Shown here piece after piece: positions 23,135 through 33,169 of a DNA stretch of 64,000 bases. This DNA is from Annulohypoxylon bovei var. microspora (taxonomy: Eukaryota > Ascomycota > Sordariomycetes > Xylariales > Hypoxylaceae). The notes below the pieces were generated by a model that was given only the letters and a program-made list of their open reading frames with translations, had not been told where the DNA came from and made no database searches. Numbering within the stretch: the stretch's first letter is position 1; each line of letters opens with the position of its first letter. A program made the position numbers and the translations under genes. The stretch is from NCBI GenBank assembly GCA_022836615.1, contig MU405374.1, positions 1-64,000 of the forward strand, written 5' to 3'.

Positions 23135-24310
23135 GACTATTGTACCTTTACTCGCGCTCCGATTTCCCTAGCATTGCACTAAGCACATCAGTTTAACGAC
23201 AAGGGATTTTCTGTAATAGATCTATTTTGATTTATGATTGTTATCTTACATGTATTTGGCCGGCGCAAAAGTTGGGCGGTTGCTTTTTCATGATATCACT
23301 ACTTGAGGTTAGGCGCCGTGTGGCAGGAATTGAGGTGGAAAGAAATCTAGGTCCGGTTTATTATGTTAGCATTCTCCCAAGACTAGCAAGGGGGATTATG
23401 ATTATCCAATTGATGGTTCAAACAATCATACTTGACTGTGTTTACACCAGTGCTACTTAGCAGCTGAACAGTGTGTGGCTTGTAGGTGATACTGGACCGT
23501 TAGTAGAGCCGCAAAATGGCGTCAAAACAAATGAAGCATGTGCTCATCGAGTCTTATGTGATATAAATAGGCTCTCGCAACCTAAGTAAATAAGTAAACC
23601 GTTTCATTTTTCGAGTCTAGCTGAGTATTAGCATAGCAGCTTATACGCCGTATGTATGTGACGATCAACAAAATAATAACAAGGAATCTCAGCCACATCG
23701 GTCAGGCTCCTAAGATATCAAATATTAAGCGACCCGTTCATAAATTACCGTACGTCATCTTGCCTAAGGCTTTCTACTAAACAGCAGCCTATTTACTAAG
23801 CCACGTTGTTGAAGAACAACGAATTATGAGGAGCATTAAAATCCAATGCCAAGATCCCATAGACTGGGTGCGGATTTGTAGGGCTGAGACTAGGGTGTTA
23901 TTAGGTAAGATCTACACGGCACGGGTAGCAGATGCAGATACGGCGTATTCCTAATTTGTTAAGGGCTAGGTAAATCTACGAAAAGCGAGCGCTCTTATGC
24001 TCTGATTAGCTGCCGTATTCAGCAGCCAATTGAATTCAGTAGAACTCGGCGTAAATGAGATACGCATCCCCAGAATATAAAATTTCAGCTCTAAGTCTCT
24101 TGCAGCTGTAAATGAGGCGGTAATGTTAGACCGTTGCATCATTAAATAGCATTGCCACGTTATATAGGTAGAATTCGGTTTTAGAAAGGTCGTTTGTGAA
24201 TATATAAGATGTCTAGACTATCTCAGACGATCAAATCCACGTTCTACATCACGCATCAACTTCACAGGTATCTGAACTCGGTCGTTCCTTAACCGATATC
24301 GAAGTTCAAG
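23135..24310. other. Intergenic region downstream of frq
   Basis: Contains the frq 3' flank, the start region of any antisense frq transcript, and the promoter of the next gene. No supported ORF. A TATATAAG box at 24201-24208 lies about 100 bp before the next ATG. Confidence 0.5.
24201..24208 (+). promoter_or_regulatory. TATA box of the secreted peptidase gene
   Basis: TATATAAG lies 103 bp upstream of the ATG at 24311. The call rests on sequence and spacing only. Confidence 0.45.
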
Positions 24311-26211
24311 ATGGTATCTCCCAAAAGTCTCACTCCCTTTCTTTTATCGTTTGCCGCCCAAGGGAGCAAAGCGGCAACCCTCCCTCGCGATTATAATTCG
24401 GGAATCCAATGGGGTCCTTGCAAACTCAACACGACGCTCCCCGTGCAATGTGCGAAGTTGCCAGTCCCGCTCGACTATACCGACAATGGTAGCCAAATTC
24501 TGAACCTCGACCTCATCAGATACCCCGCTCAAAAACAGCCAAAGCGTGGCAGCATTATTCTAAACTTCGGCGGCCCGGGTCAAGACGGTTTAACCAGCAT
24601 GCTTAGTTATGCGGAGCTAATGGGCCCGTATGTTACTCGGTTCCGTTAAGACATTTCGGGTCTCTAAACCGGTGTACCTAAGAGAAATGTTGACTGACAC
24701 TCATACCATATAGGACGACAGGGGGCTATCACGACCTCGTCAGTTGGGATCCGAGGTAAGGGGAAACCGTCATGATGTACCTATTTCATCGGGCGCGTTA
24801 TAAACTAACAATTCTGAACAGAGGAACCGGAAACACCCTCCGATTCTCATGCTGGCCGAACGATACCTCGGGATATTTCAACAACATGGGTAACACACTC
24901 GCCGGTTCCGCGGACACTGCCATAGGAAAGCTGTGGGGAGAGGGTGAGATCATAGCGGATCAGTGCTACAACCAGCTCAAGGACGTCGGCGACAAAGTTG
25001 GAATGGCGTTTGCGGCTAGGGACATGATGTCTATCGTCGACGCATTAGGCGAGGGTGGCAAGCTGAATTACTGGGGTAAGTCTTCCGTTACAATTCATTA
25101 TTTATGTGACGTTTAGCTGACGAGTCTGTTAAGGGATCTCGGGTGGTACAGCCATGGGAGCGACCGTCGCCGCGATGTTCCCCGATCGCATAGAGAGGAT
25201 CGTGCTCGATGGCGTAATGAACTCGCACCAGTACTACAACTCTTTGTACGTCCCACCCTGCCCCCCTTTTCCCTCTTTCTCTACACGACAACACCAGAGG
25301 GCCTAAATTAACAGACGCAGCGGCGAGCCGGAGATGGTCGCGTCCTCGGACGCCACCTGGGAGGAATTCATGCGCGGCTGCATCGCGATGCCGGAGAACT
25401 GCCCGCTGGGCCGCAACAAGACCTTCGAGGTGCTCGAGGCGGAGATGGCGCAGCTCTTCGACACCTTCCGCAACAACCCGCCCGTGTACCAGGAGTCGTA
25501 CGTCGTCGAGTACACGCTGTTCGTCAGCCAGATCTTCAACACCCTGTACCGGCCTCGCGCGTGGCCGGGCCTCGCCAACGCGCTCGACGACGTGCTGCAC
25601 GGCTCGCTCGACAGCTTCGCGGCGCTCGTGCTCGACGGCGGGCTCCCGCAGCAGGACCAGGCCATCCTCGGCATCCGGTGCGGCGACAAGGCGCCGCGCA
25701 CGCACAAGCTCGCCGACCTCGAGCCCGACATGCAGGCGTACCGGCGGTCGAGCAGGTGGTTCTGGGACTGGGCCTGGGGCTACTACATGACGCCGTGCGC
25801 GCAGTGGAAGTTCGAGGCCAAGGAGCGCTACGAGGGCGACTTCCGCGTCAACACCAGCTTCCCCATGCTGCTGGTCGGCAACACCTGGGACCCCGTCACG
25901 CCGCTCGCGTCCGCGAAGAACATGAGCCAAGGGTTCGAGGGGAGCGTCTTGCTTACGCATAACGGTCACGGCGTGAGTCTTTTCCCATTTACTACCTACT
26001 CCCTTTCGGGGGGTTTGAATGTACCTTAGGTACCTAAGACATTAAGAGTGGGCGCTAATTTGCTGATGTTGTGTGTGTTTAGCATTTATCCTTGACGCAG
26101 CCGTCGAACTGCACGAACGGATTCATTCAGAAGTACTTCCTCGAGGGCACGCTGCCCGCCCCGGGGACGGTGTGCCAACCTAACCTGCCTCTGTTTTCGA
26201 CCGCCACATAA
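24311..26211 (+). CDS. Secreted TAP-type alpha/beta-hydrolase (tripeptidyl aminopeptidase-like)
   Basis: Six exons: 24311-24639, 24714-24755, 24822-25075, 25134-25245, 25315-25972 and 26083-26211; 507 aa. An N-terminal hydrophobic stretch acts as signal peptide. Fold landmarks in order: LNFGGPGQDG (oxyanion loop), VSWDPRGTGNT, the nucleophile elbow GISGG (Ser211), NTWDPVTP (Asp438, start of the TAP-like C-terminal domain) and HNGHGH (His464). Together they give a complete triad. Known relatives cleave N-terminal peptides or esters outside the cell. The first intron needs a weak donor (GTTCCG) to keep frame; GTTAAG nearby does not. Exon 5 is extremely GC-rich compared with the other exons. Substrate not determinable. 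Confidence 0.85.
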
Positions 26212-26925
26212 TCTGAGGGGTTATGATGGCGAAACTTAGCTTGCTATGACGTGTTGAATTTCGATTCAGCTTGTAGTTTGCTGTCTTCTATTAGATAGTA
26301 TTGGTTATAGAGAGGGACTCGTCCTGGGTTTTACTTGGAAAATTCTTGTATATAAAATAGCATTAGGGGATACCGGGTTATTAATGTTAGACTTCCTGGT
26401 ATCACGAGTCATGTCTTAAAAGGGCATCGTAGGGCGAACAATATACCTGGTATGAATTATGAATGTTGACTAGAATTATGTTGTGGCATTCATATCAACC
26501 CGTAAACTTTCCTGCATTGTTAACTTTAGCATAAGCTGATCGCATTGGATTATACATGCTGTTTACAAGTATTCTTTTATATAACCCATACGCTTTGAGC
26601 GGAACAGGACATCATATGCCTTTACAAGACGGGCAGATCGAAACGTGAGTGATATTACATCCCGCACCTGTCCTCATCAGTCATATTTTTCCCCAAGCGT
26701 TTCTATGTTCCTTGTGTTGTTCCTGCGTATCGGCATTTCTTCTTCTTTTCACAAGAGCGGGATCGTCGCATCCGCGACTAAATTCAACGCTCGATTTATC
26801 GAAGCCGTCTCGGAAGCTTCGAAAGAAAGTATCATGGCCTGATACCCCTTAAGGTGAGGAGTTGTTCGATGGTATATAACCCTGCTAGACACACTGCCCA
26901 GGGGAGGTTAACACCCATATCGGTA
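26212..26925. other. Intergenic region
   Basis: Convergent gap between the peptidase and the F-box gene. No gene or repeat recognised. Confidence 0.6.
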
Positions 26926-28023
26926 TCAGATTAAATCGATTATATAAGTATTATCCCATTCATTCGTCGAATCTTGTGCAGCATGAAGGAATTCCACCAT
27001 GGCGGAGGGATTATCCACTAACCGCTCTGCATAACCCCATGACGCTGCATCCATTTCCTCATTTATGTCCATTCCCACGACCTCCAATTTCTTCATGTTG
27101 ACGTGGTATTCGAGAAGGTTGGTTTCTTCCCAAAAGCTTCGATGGGGGAGGTGATAGTGTGAAAGCGCAAAGTCGATGGACGGGTCCGGTTCATCAATCG
27201 TCTGGACTATGAGTATAGCATCGTCGCGGTTAGCCTCCCATAGTCGATGGGCGTGCCAGGCATCGACCACGCTTGGGGGAGGTGGTCTCTCGGAAAGGTG
27301 AGGCTGCTTCCATCGCTCCGGCCAGTTGATCTGGTGCTCGCCTCTTGTGCCAAGTACCAAGTTGTAGTAATCCCCCATAAGTAACCCGCCAGGGAATTCT
27401 AGGTAGGCTACTACTATAGGCAGTCCCACGGGAAGATCTATGTCGCCAGGTCTCCGAACCTGCCACTGAATCTTCGTGATAGGGGGAGAGCCGATTTGCA
27501 TCTTCTTCCAAGAGGCGTTCGGCGCAAGCCATAACTGCTGTTGTTCGGGACTCATAAGCTGGGTGAGAGAATACAGAGAGGTGTAGCTAGTACAGGTATC
27601 TGCGTCAGCTAACACCCCGTTGCGGAACCTTGTGTTGAAGAACCTCTCGACCATAGATGCCACGGTCAAGTTCTTCTCTCTGTATGATATGGGGGACAGT
27701 CGGGGAATTGTTCGGAAGAATAGCTTGTGTTGAAGTTTGGGAGACTTCTCGATGATCTCTTTCCATCGTTTTGAAACCCGCTGTGCATTGAAGAGAACAT
27801 CACCGTTCTGGGCGTGGAAGAAAATATTCTCCATGAGCTCCGTAATATTGAATACTTTCTGCGCAGCAGCGCTCAGGGTGACGGTGAAAGACATTTTCGC
27901 AGTGTGTAGGGGTGCGAATATGATAATATCAGAATCGAGACAATTGATGTTTAGAGTAGCCACGGAGTGGCCAGCAATGGTCTGTTTCGTGATTTTGGCA
28001 TAGGAAGTGTAAGTTTTGTGCAT
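26926..28023 (-). CDS. F-box domain protein
   Basis: Single exon. The frame opens at 28023 (365 aa), but the ATG at 27894 (MSFTVTLSAAAQKV, 322 aa) puts the F-box close to the N-terminus as is usual, and I prefer it. The F-box reads VFNITELMENIFFHAQNGDVLFNAQRVSKRWKEIIEKSPKLQ, split here only for mention: ELMENIFF, then VSKRWKEIIE and PKLQHKLFF. The remainder resembles the many fungal F-box proteins with unknown C-terminal regions. The expected role is substrate adaptor of an SCF ubiquitin ligase; the target is unknown. Confidence 0.8.
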   Translation of the reverse strand: MHKTYTSYAKITKQTIAGHSVATLNINCLDSDIIIFAPLHTAKMSFTVTLSAAAQKVFNITELMENIFFHAQNGDVLFNAQRVSKRWKEIIEKSPKLQHKLFFRTIPRLSPISYREKNLTVASMVERFFNTRFRNGVLADADTCTSYTSLYSLTQLMSPEQQQLWLAPNASWKKMQIGSPPITKIQWQVRRPGDIDLPVGLPIVVAYLEFPGGLLMGDYYNLVLGTRGEHQINWPERWKQPHLSERPPPPSVVDAWHAHRLWEANRDDAILIVQTIDEPDPSIDFALSHYHLPHRSFWEETNLLEYHVNMKKLEVVGMDINEEMDAASWGYAERLVDNPSAMVEFLHAAQDSTNEWDNTYIIDLI

Positions 28024-28999
28024 CTAATGGTGATCAGAAATTAGAGGTGAGAAGAGGAAGTTCAAAATGTGAACGGTAGTTTGTGTATGGGTTTAACGAG
28101 GTGCTTGGCTCGGGTTTAGAAATTACTTTAAGTATGATGTATCTAATGGACCGAACCAGATGTATTACAGAAGATAACACTGTCATCTGATCAGACATTA
28201 ACCCTTGTGGGCGTTAATGAGCTATTACATACAGCGGACGCATTCAAAAGGTTTTATCGCTTGGTGACAGCTGGCGAGAAAAGTTGGTACAGCTGACTCG
28301 CAGCTGTCTGTATGAGAATGCAGCTAGCTGCCAATCGCCTTGCAGCTGGCCGTCACTCAGCTGACAGCTGGTAAGAGATGAGGGTTCAGCTGGCAGCCAG
28401 ATTTGGTATGGTAAAAGTTTTTGAATGCGTCCGCTGTAAGGCGAAAAGTATTCAAAGGGACTTGTAAACCTACCTAGGTACCTAGATAACCTTGTTAGTT
28501 AAGATCAATAAAATTGCCTAGGGCCCCCTAATAGGCTAATTGATTGTCACCAGCCTAGCTAGCTAAATTTAGCAATACAATTGTGTTTTACGCATGAGAC
28601 CTAGGATACCCCGAAGCAACTATCACCAATCCCGAAGCGGAGCCGTTATGTGGAGAACGGGTCCGAGTGGGTCCTGTTTCCGGACCCGGACACTAAACCT
28701 TAAACCTCAGATGCAACCCCCAAAACCAGTAGAGTCGCCTCTTTTAGTTCACAAGGAAATTTCCCGCAGATTTCGTTCCTATGTTCAAAGTATTGAAATT
28801 CTACTAGAAAATCTAATCATGTATTCTCAAAATGAATCCATTATTTCGTAGTTGTTCCGTTCCTATGACCCTACAAACCACTTCCAAAGAGTGAAGTGTC
28901 AAAGCTACCTAACATGAAGGGAAGATAGAAATGAATTGTTCATTTATCACATAGTTTGTAGGTGCCAGATCTCATGCATTATGAAAGGTATGATCTATT
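28024..28999. other. Repeat-bearing intergenic region
   Basis: Holds the CAGCTG-rich MITE at 28232-28436 and AT-rich flanks. A short open frame at 28594-28851 has no family support. Confidence 0.6.
28232..28436. mobile_element. TA-flanked MITE (Tc1/mariner-pogo type), CAGCTG-rich
   Basis: The element starts CAGCGGACGCATTCAAAA and ends with its inverse TTTTGAATGCGTCCGCTG (one extra T in the right arm). It is flanked on both sides by TA (28230-28231 and 28437-28438), the target duplication of Tc1/mariner elements. The 205-bp body has no ORF and is packed with CAGCTG/AGCTGGC copies, likely subterminal transposase-binding or fold-back repeats. The CAGNGG start is shared with pogo-type elements; the superfamily is inferred. 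Confidence 0.8.
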
Positions 29000-29894
29000 A
29001 AAGGAAATGGAGCGTAACCGTCTGGGTCACGATTCCGGATAGGCCCCCATTCCGGACACCACTTACACCAAAAACACTACTTTTTAAAAGTTTAATATTT
29101 CAACGACAGCGAAGGCCATTGCACCAAGACCAAGCAGTCAAACGTAACAGTGGTCCTTGTATTCTAATATACTGTTTTTGAAAATTATATAAATTTATTA
29201 ACTTTGCAATTACAATGATTACAAGAAGCTGTTCAAAGTACATTGCCCCACATACAAAAATACGTGAGAAAACATGTACTTTTATTAACTTCTAAAAACC
29301 GCTTTTTCGCGACGACGAAGCTTGTAACCTTAGATATTAATAGCTTAGTATGATCAATGAGGTTATTCTTAAGCTTGGTTTAAGTTGCGATACATTATTA
29401 ATTATATTGAAGAATATATACAGCTTATAATTCTAACCGTAATAAAATTAATACGCTTAAATTCATTAACTTTTCGTATATATTAATTAAATTAATTATA
29501 ATTCTTTCATTAGGAACTAATTTTACGAGAACTTTATAGATTATATTTATGTATTTTAGTAATTTCTTTTGAACCTCGTCGTCGCGAAAAAGTGGTTTTT
29601 GTACGCTGGGAAAAATACATACTTTCGCACTTATTTTTGTATGTGGGGCAATGTATTTTCAACAGCTTCTTATAACCATTGCAATTGTAAGACGAGTAAA
29701 TTTTTTAATTTTAACGAGTCGATTAAATACATAAGTTTACTCAATCATGAATCTATTGGTAAATTCTTTAGTCCATAACTTTAATTTATGTTGAGTTATT
29801 TGACATTGAAAAGGTAGTCTTTTTGGTGTAAATGGTGTCCGGAAACCACATCTGTCCGGAATCATGATCTAGACGGTTAGCTCCATTCCCCGGG
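29000..29894. mobile_element. 895-bp fold-back element with nested inverted repeats and 9-bp TSD
   Basis: Outer inverted arms at about 29000-29085 and 29810-29894 share GGAATGGAGC, TAACCGTCT, GATTCCGGA and TTCCGGACACCA. Inner arms at about 29202-29328 and 29574-29695 share CATTGCCCCACATACAAAAA and TTTTTCGCGACGACGA. The flanks carry the direct repeat TGATCTATT at 28991-28999 and 29895-29903. Long inverted ends plus a 9-bp duplication are typical of non-autonomous Mutator-like elements. No transposase frame remains; the 240-bp centre is very AT-rich. Confidence 0.8.
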
Positions 29895-29922
29895 TGATCT
29901 ATTTAAGCCCACGCTCAACTGA

Positions 29923-29943
29923 CCGATCACGTGACGTGATCGG
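29923..29943. repeat. Perfect palindrome around CACGTG
   Basis: CCGATCACGT at 29923-29932 and ACGTGATCGG at 29934-29943 flank one central G, and the site contains an E-box CACGTG. It lies just outside the fold-back element's target duplication. It could be a bHLH site but has no gene beside it. Confidence 0.5.
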
Positions 29944-30141
29944 CCACCGAGAAGCTGAAATCTCGTGACATCATTTGTTATCACCTCGACAATCCATCAA
30001 TAACTGAGCAAGCATGGTTGTGAATCTTTCTAGTTTTTACTCTTTTAAAAGTCACACATAGAGTAGTAATTATTATGAACAAATGTCTTCACGCCATGTT
30101 CGCCACCTCGACCATTGAAGGGTTAGTGGAGCGGCTATTAC

Positions 30142-30561
30142 CAGGGGTCCCAACAAGTCAAGCAAGTCAAATCAAGTTTGAAGCAATTCTTAAATACTTG
30201 ACGATTTTTCCAGCTTGGCTTGCTTAATAATCATATAAAAAATGGGTCCGTAACCCATGTTCCTGGTCTATGCATCGTGAACATCGTCGTCGATTTTTCA
30301 ACCGTGGTTATTTACCTAGGTCCTATAAAACTCGGTAATGCCGTATATTCCGGGGGGTTGGTGGGTTGGTCAAAACACCACTATACGCGTAATTATGGGT
30401 ATATAAGTGGGGCTTGATACCTTCATGAAATTAGACCCACTCAAGTCAAGAAAAACCCGAAATTTGACTTACCAAACTTGACGATATTTTGGGCTTGAAT
30501 TGACTTATCCAAGTCAAGTATCAAGCAAGTCAAGTTTACGTTTGACTTGTTGGGACCGCTG
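30142..30561. mobile_element. hAT-type MITE with 8-bp target duplication
   Basis: The left end CAGGGGTCCCAACAAGTCAA and the inverse of the right end (CAGCGGTCCCAACAAGTCAA) match at 19 of 20 positions. GCTATTAC is duplicated at 30134-30141 and 30562-30569. An 8-bp duplication with CAGNG ends is the signature of hAT elements. The 420-bp interior has many AAGTCAAG copies in both orientations and no transposase, so it is non-autonomous. The duplication is perfect, suggesting a fairly recent insertion. Confidence 0.9.
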
Positions 30562-30660
30562 GCTATTACCTTCTTGCTAGTCTGGCCTAGTAAGGTGGTA
30601 TGGAAGATCATTTTTGAGAGCAAGTTTACATCCTGCCGCTCTTATCTAGATAAATCCTTC

Positions 30661-31010
30661 TAGAAACTAGAATCAGATTTTCCGGATTTTACAATGCCGT
30701 CAACATCCCATTCCTTCGGCTTCGTCCGATCCATCCATCTCACCAAATCATGATCGGCTGACGGCTTCATCATGTTTGCATATCCCCAAAAGTCTGGGGA
30801 CCAGCCAGAAATTTCCCAATCAATGATGCCAGAAATGCGGCCCCCTTGAACTATGGCAGCAGTAAAATTAAAGATAGTAAGAGAGTACCTAATTTTATAT
30901 GGGCGTTTTATTATAAGATTATGTATCTACACTACTAAACTAGAACTAGTAAATCACTACAAGTTAAGACGAAGTCACCATGAGAATAAACAATCCGATA
31001 ATTCATGGGT
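30661..31010 (-). pseudogene. Decayed aminoglycoside-phosphotransferase (APH) family kinase
   Basis: Two conserved blocks of the fungal APH/choline-kinase fold survive on the minus strand. The catalytic loop reads NYRIVYSHGD (HGD at 30982-30974), and about 110 bp later the metal-binding block reads GGRISGIIDWEISGWSPDFWGYAN. They are separated by stop-containing sequence that may be an intron. A TGA stands just upstream of NYRIV (between GluVal and ProMet) and the usual N-terminal lobe is not recognisable. A stop ends the frame at 30661. The hAT MITE lies immediately downstream. Fragment beyond doubt; whether a rearranged gene still works is unlikely. Confidence 0.7.
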
Positions 31011-31237
31011 CATACTTCTAATGGGCGCATCATCTTGTAGCGTTATGTTATTTACTACATATTTCTCCGCCGTATGAGAAATTTTCCTTCGAATATTTAG
31101 CTCAGTTTGGGAGGCAGGTGGTTATGTTGATTTCAGGTCGACTATAAGCTAGATAAAAACAGGTCATGGACTAACACGGGCTAAGCTAATGATAATAAAA
31201 TTTCATTATACACCCGAGCCATCTACTCTTGGCTTCT

Positions 31238-31675
31238 TCATTCTTTCTTCTCGTGGGGGGTGATGGTATGATAGGTGTCATCCTTTATTTTTATTAGTAT
31301 ACCGACCTAATTAGTAGGTGAGTGGGTGAATATTATGCAACTTACAGCATCATCACCACGCTTCTTATTTTCATGTGGCGTGATAGTGTGGTAAGTATCG
31401 TCCTACTTTTCTGTTAAAATCATATTTAAGAAGCCAAATATAGCATGTATACATACTGCATCGTCACCACGCTTCTTGTTCTCATGTGGCGTTATGGTGT
31501 GGTAGGTGTCGTCCTAAATAAATATCAATATTTGTCAAGCAAATTAGCCAAAACTATTAGATACACTTACAGCATCGTCACCGCGTCTTTCATGAGGCGT
31601 GATGGTGTGGTAAGTGTCGTCAGCGTCATCACCTCTCTTTTCATTGTGTGGTGTAATAGTGTGATAGGTGTCATC
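31238..31675 (-). repeat. Tandem repeat exons of the RiPP precursor
   Basis: Five DNA copies of a unit of about 50 bp (GAYGACACNTAYCAYACN core) are arranged as one double exon and three single exons, with introns of about 55-65 bp beginning GTAAGT or GTATGT between them. All repeat introns are phase 0 and follow the GDDA codons, so each duplication unit is exon plus intron and copies can be gained or lost without frameshift. Confidence 0.85.
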
Positions 31676-31886
31676 CTGATCTTGAATTAGTAGCTATCGT
31701 GGTATTCTAAAGGAGTAAACTTACGGCATCGTCACCGCGGGCTACAATTGATCCCACGTCTATAGCTAAGTCAGTATCTTTGCTCCTAGGTTACATGGAA
31801 GAAAGCTTACCGGCACGGGCTAGAGGTGCTGCGAGCCCCTGAGCGACCAATGTGGTCCAGAGTGCGAGGATAACTGAGGTCTTCAT
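31238..31886 (-). CDS. Secreted RiPP precursor with five TYHTITPH cores (dikaritin-type)
   Basis: Six exons on the minus strand: 31886-31811, 31759-31725, 31675-31571, 31513-31457, 31402-31346 and 31282-31238; 124 aa. All junctions are GT-AG and the frame is kept throughout. Residues 1-20 are a signal peptide (MKTSVILALWTTLVAQGLAA). Then come five units of the form GDDA-DDTYHTITPH followed by NEKR, ERR, ENKKR, ENKKR or a terminal EKKE and stop. KR/RR are Kex2 sites, so processing in the Golgi would free GDDADDTYHTITPH peptides. TYHTITPH is identical in all copies while its codons differ, so selection acts on the peptide. Layout matches precursors such as UstA, PhomA and GigA. The divergent UstYa oxidase at 33170 is the expected cyclase. 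The single Tyr per unit is the likely crosslink donor. Product and activity unknown. Confidence 0.87.
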
Positions 31887-33169
31887 CTTGAATATGTCTG
31901 ACCTTCTTAGCTTTAGTTATAGCAAAGAAATAAGAGGTGATAGTTGCTTGGCTGTGCTTCGAACTAGATTTTTAGTCTTTAGAGTAATGATGTGTAAGGT
32001 ACTTATAGTAGCTCAACTCGGACTTAATCCATATTTCTCTTAAGAACCAAGTTAATTTACCTGGGCCAAGTCGTTTCTATTCATTCATCTGCCGAGTCTA
32101 TCCATTATTCTCGGCTCTCGTCTATTACCGCTAGACGAAGGATGCATGACGATATCTCTCGTGATACTAGAATGGAGGAGGCTGGAAAATCACGCTCGCG
32201 AAAATCTTACCCCGAGATAGCTGCCAAACCCTTCTAAGGATTGATGCTGCGGTGATCAACTATAACTGCCTATTCGATGGTTAGCTTTGTGATAGGGTCG
32301 TGCGGTCACACAGCAGTAGCTTGATAGTAACGTATCCTCTGCATGAAACTTATCCCAGTATACTATTTGATGTTTGCTAGTATCTTGCTGGTTCCTACTT
32401 TTATAACATTACCTAGGTAGGTAACTTTAGGGAACTTAAGCGCAGAAAATAGATTAATTCATCTATGTCTTTCTTGGCGTATACTCAATATATCGCAGTG
32501 TATTTCGTATAATCCTTTGCACGATTACGCGGCGTATATCAACGACTCGACTCGGGCGATGGGACCTGGGCTTTTGTGATAACGGCCGAATATTGACGAC
32601 CAATTAAACCTGGTCTGAAATATTCCTCTTACAATATAGTATTTGCCTTCTCTTAGATCTTACCGCAAAGTGACACACCTAGCCTACCTGATTGGCTACC
32701 GTAAATCTGGAGAATCCATAACCCTTACACCGCTGGACCACCAAATAAAAAAGCTTGACTGGACTACAATATTGGATCCGCGTTCACGATTGGTTATCTA
32801 GCAAAATACCATACGTATATGCGTATATGCAGTCAGCATAGGGTTGCGACACTAGCAAGTTCGCTGTATACGACGCCCCGTGCCGCAATTCGAAGGTTTC
32901 CATGCAGGTATTCATCAAATGACGGCCGCCCGCCTCGATGGATAATACGTCGGAGCCGAGTAATCGTAACACCTTCACTTGCCGAACAAAAGTCCTAGCT
33001 CAGAGAACAAGTCTAGATGCTTCCGAAGATGGGCTCCTCAACTTAAGATTCCCGCTCGGAGGCATGGTATCCGAGTACGGGACTATATTTTTATCGGCTT
33101 AAAGCAATTCTATACATTTCGCCCTTCCCGCTGTATACACAAAGTTCTGATCTCTGAGCGATATCAACT
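31887..33169. promoter_or_regulatory. Divergent promoter region of the RiPP locus
   Basis: 1.28 kb between the divergent precursor and UstYa genes, without a supported ORF. A minus-strand TATAAG at 32003-32008 lies about 120 bp upstream of the precursor ATG. CGG/CCG-rich stretches (for example about 32921-32958) could bind a Zn2Cys6 activator, but no regulator gene is in the window. A shared promoter would allow co-expression. Confidence 0.45.

Noticed and set aside
25088..25969. 293-aa minus-strand ORF
   Set aside because: Antisense to the GC-rich exon 5 of the peptidase, Arg/Val/Ala-rich and without domains; long only because stop codons are rare in GC-rich DNA.
31445..31690. 81-aa plus-strand ORF across the repeats
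   Set aside because: It is the antisense shadow of the precursor exons; it ignores the splice sites and has no start context or family.
31320..31740. CRISPR-like regularly spaced repeats
   Set aside because: The repeats are exons of the secreted precursor with GT-AG introns between them, in a eukaryotic genome. They code for identical peptides and the spacers are introns.
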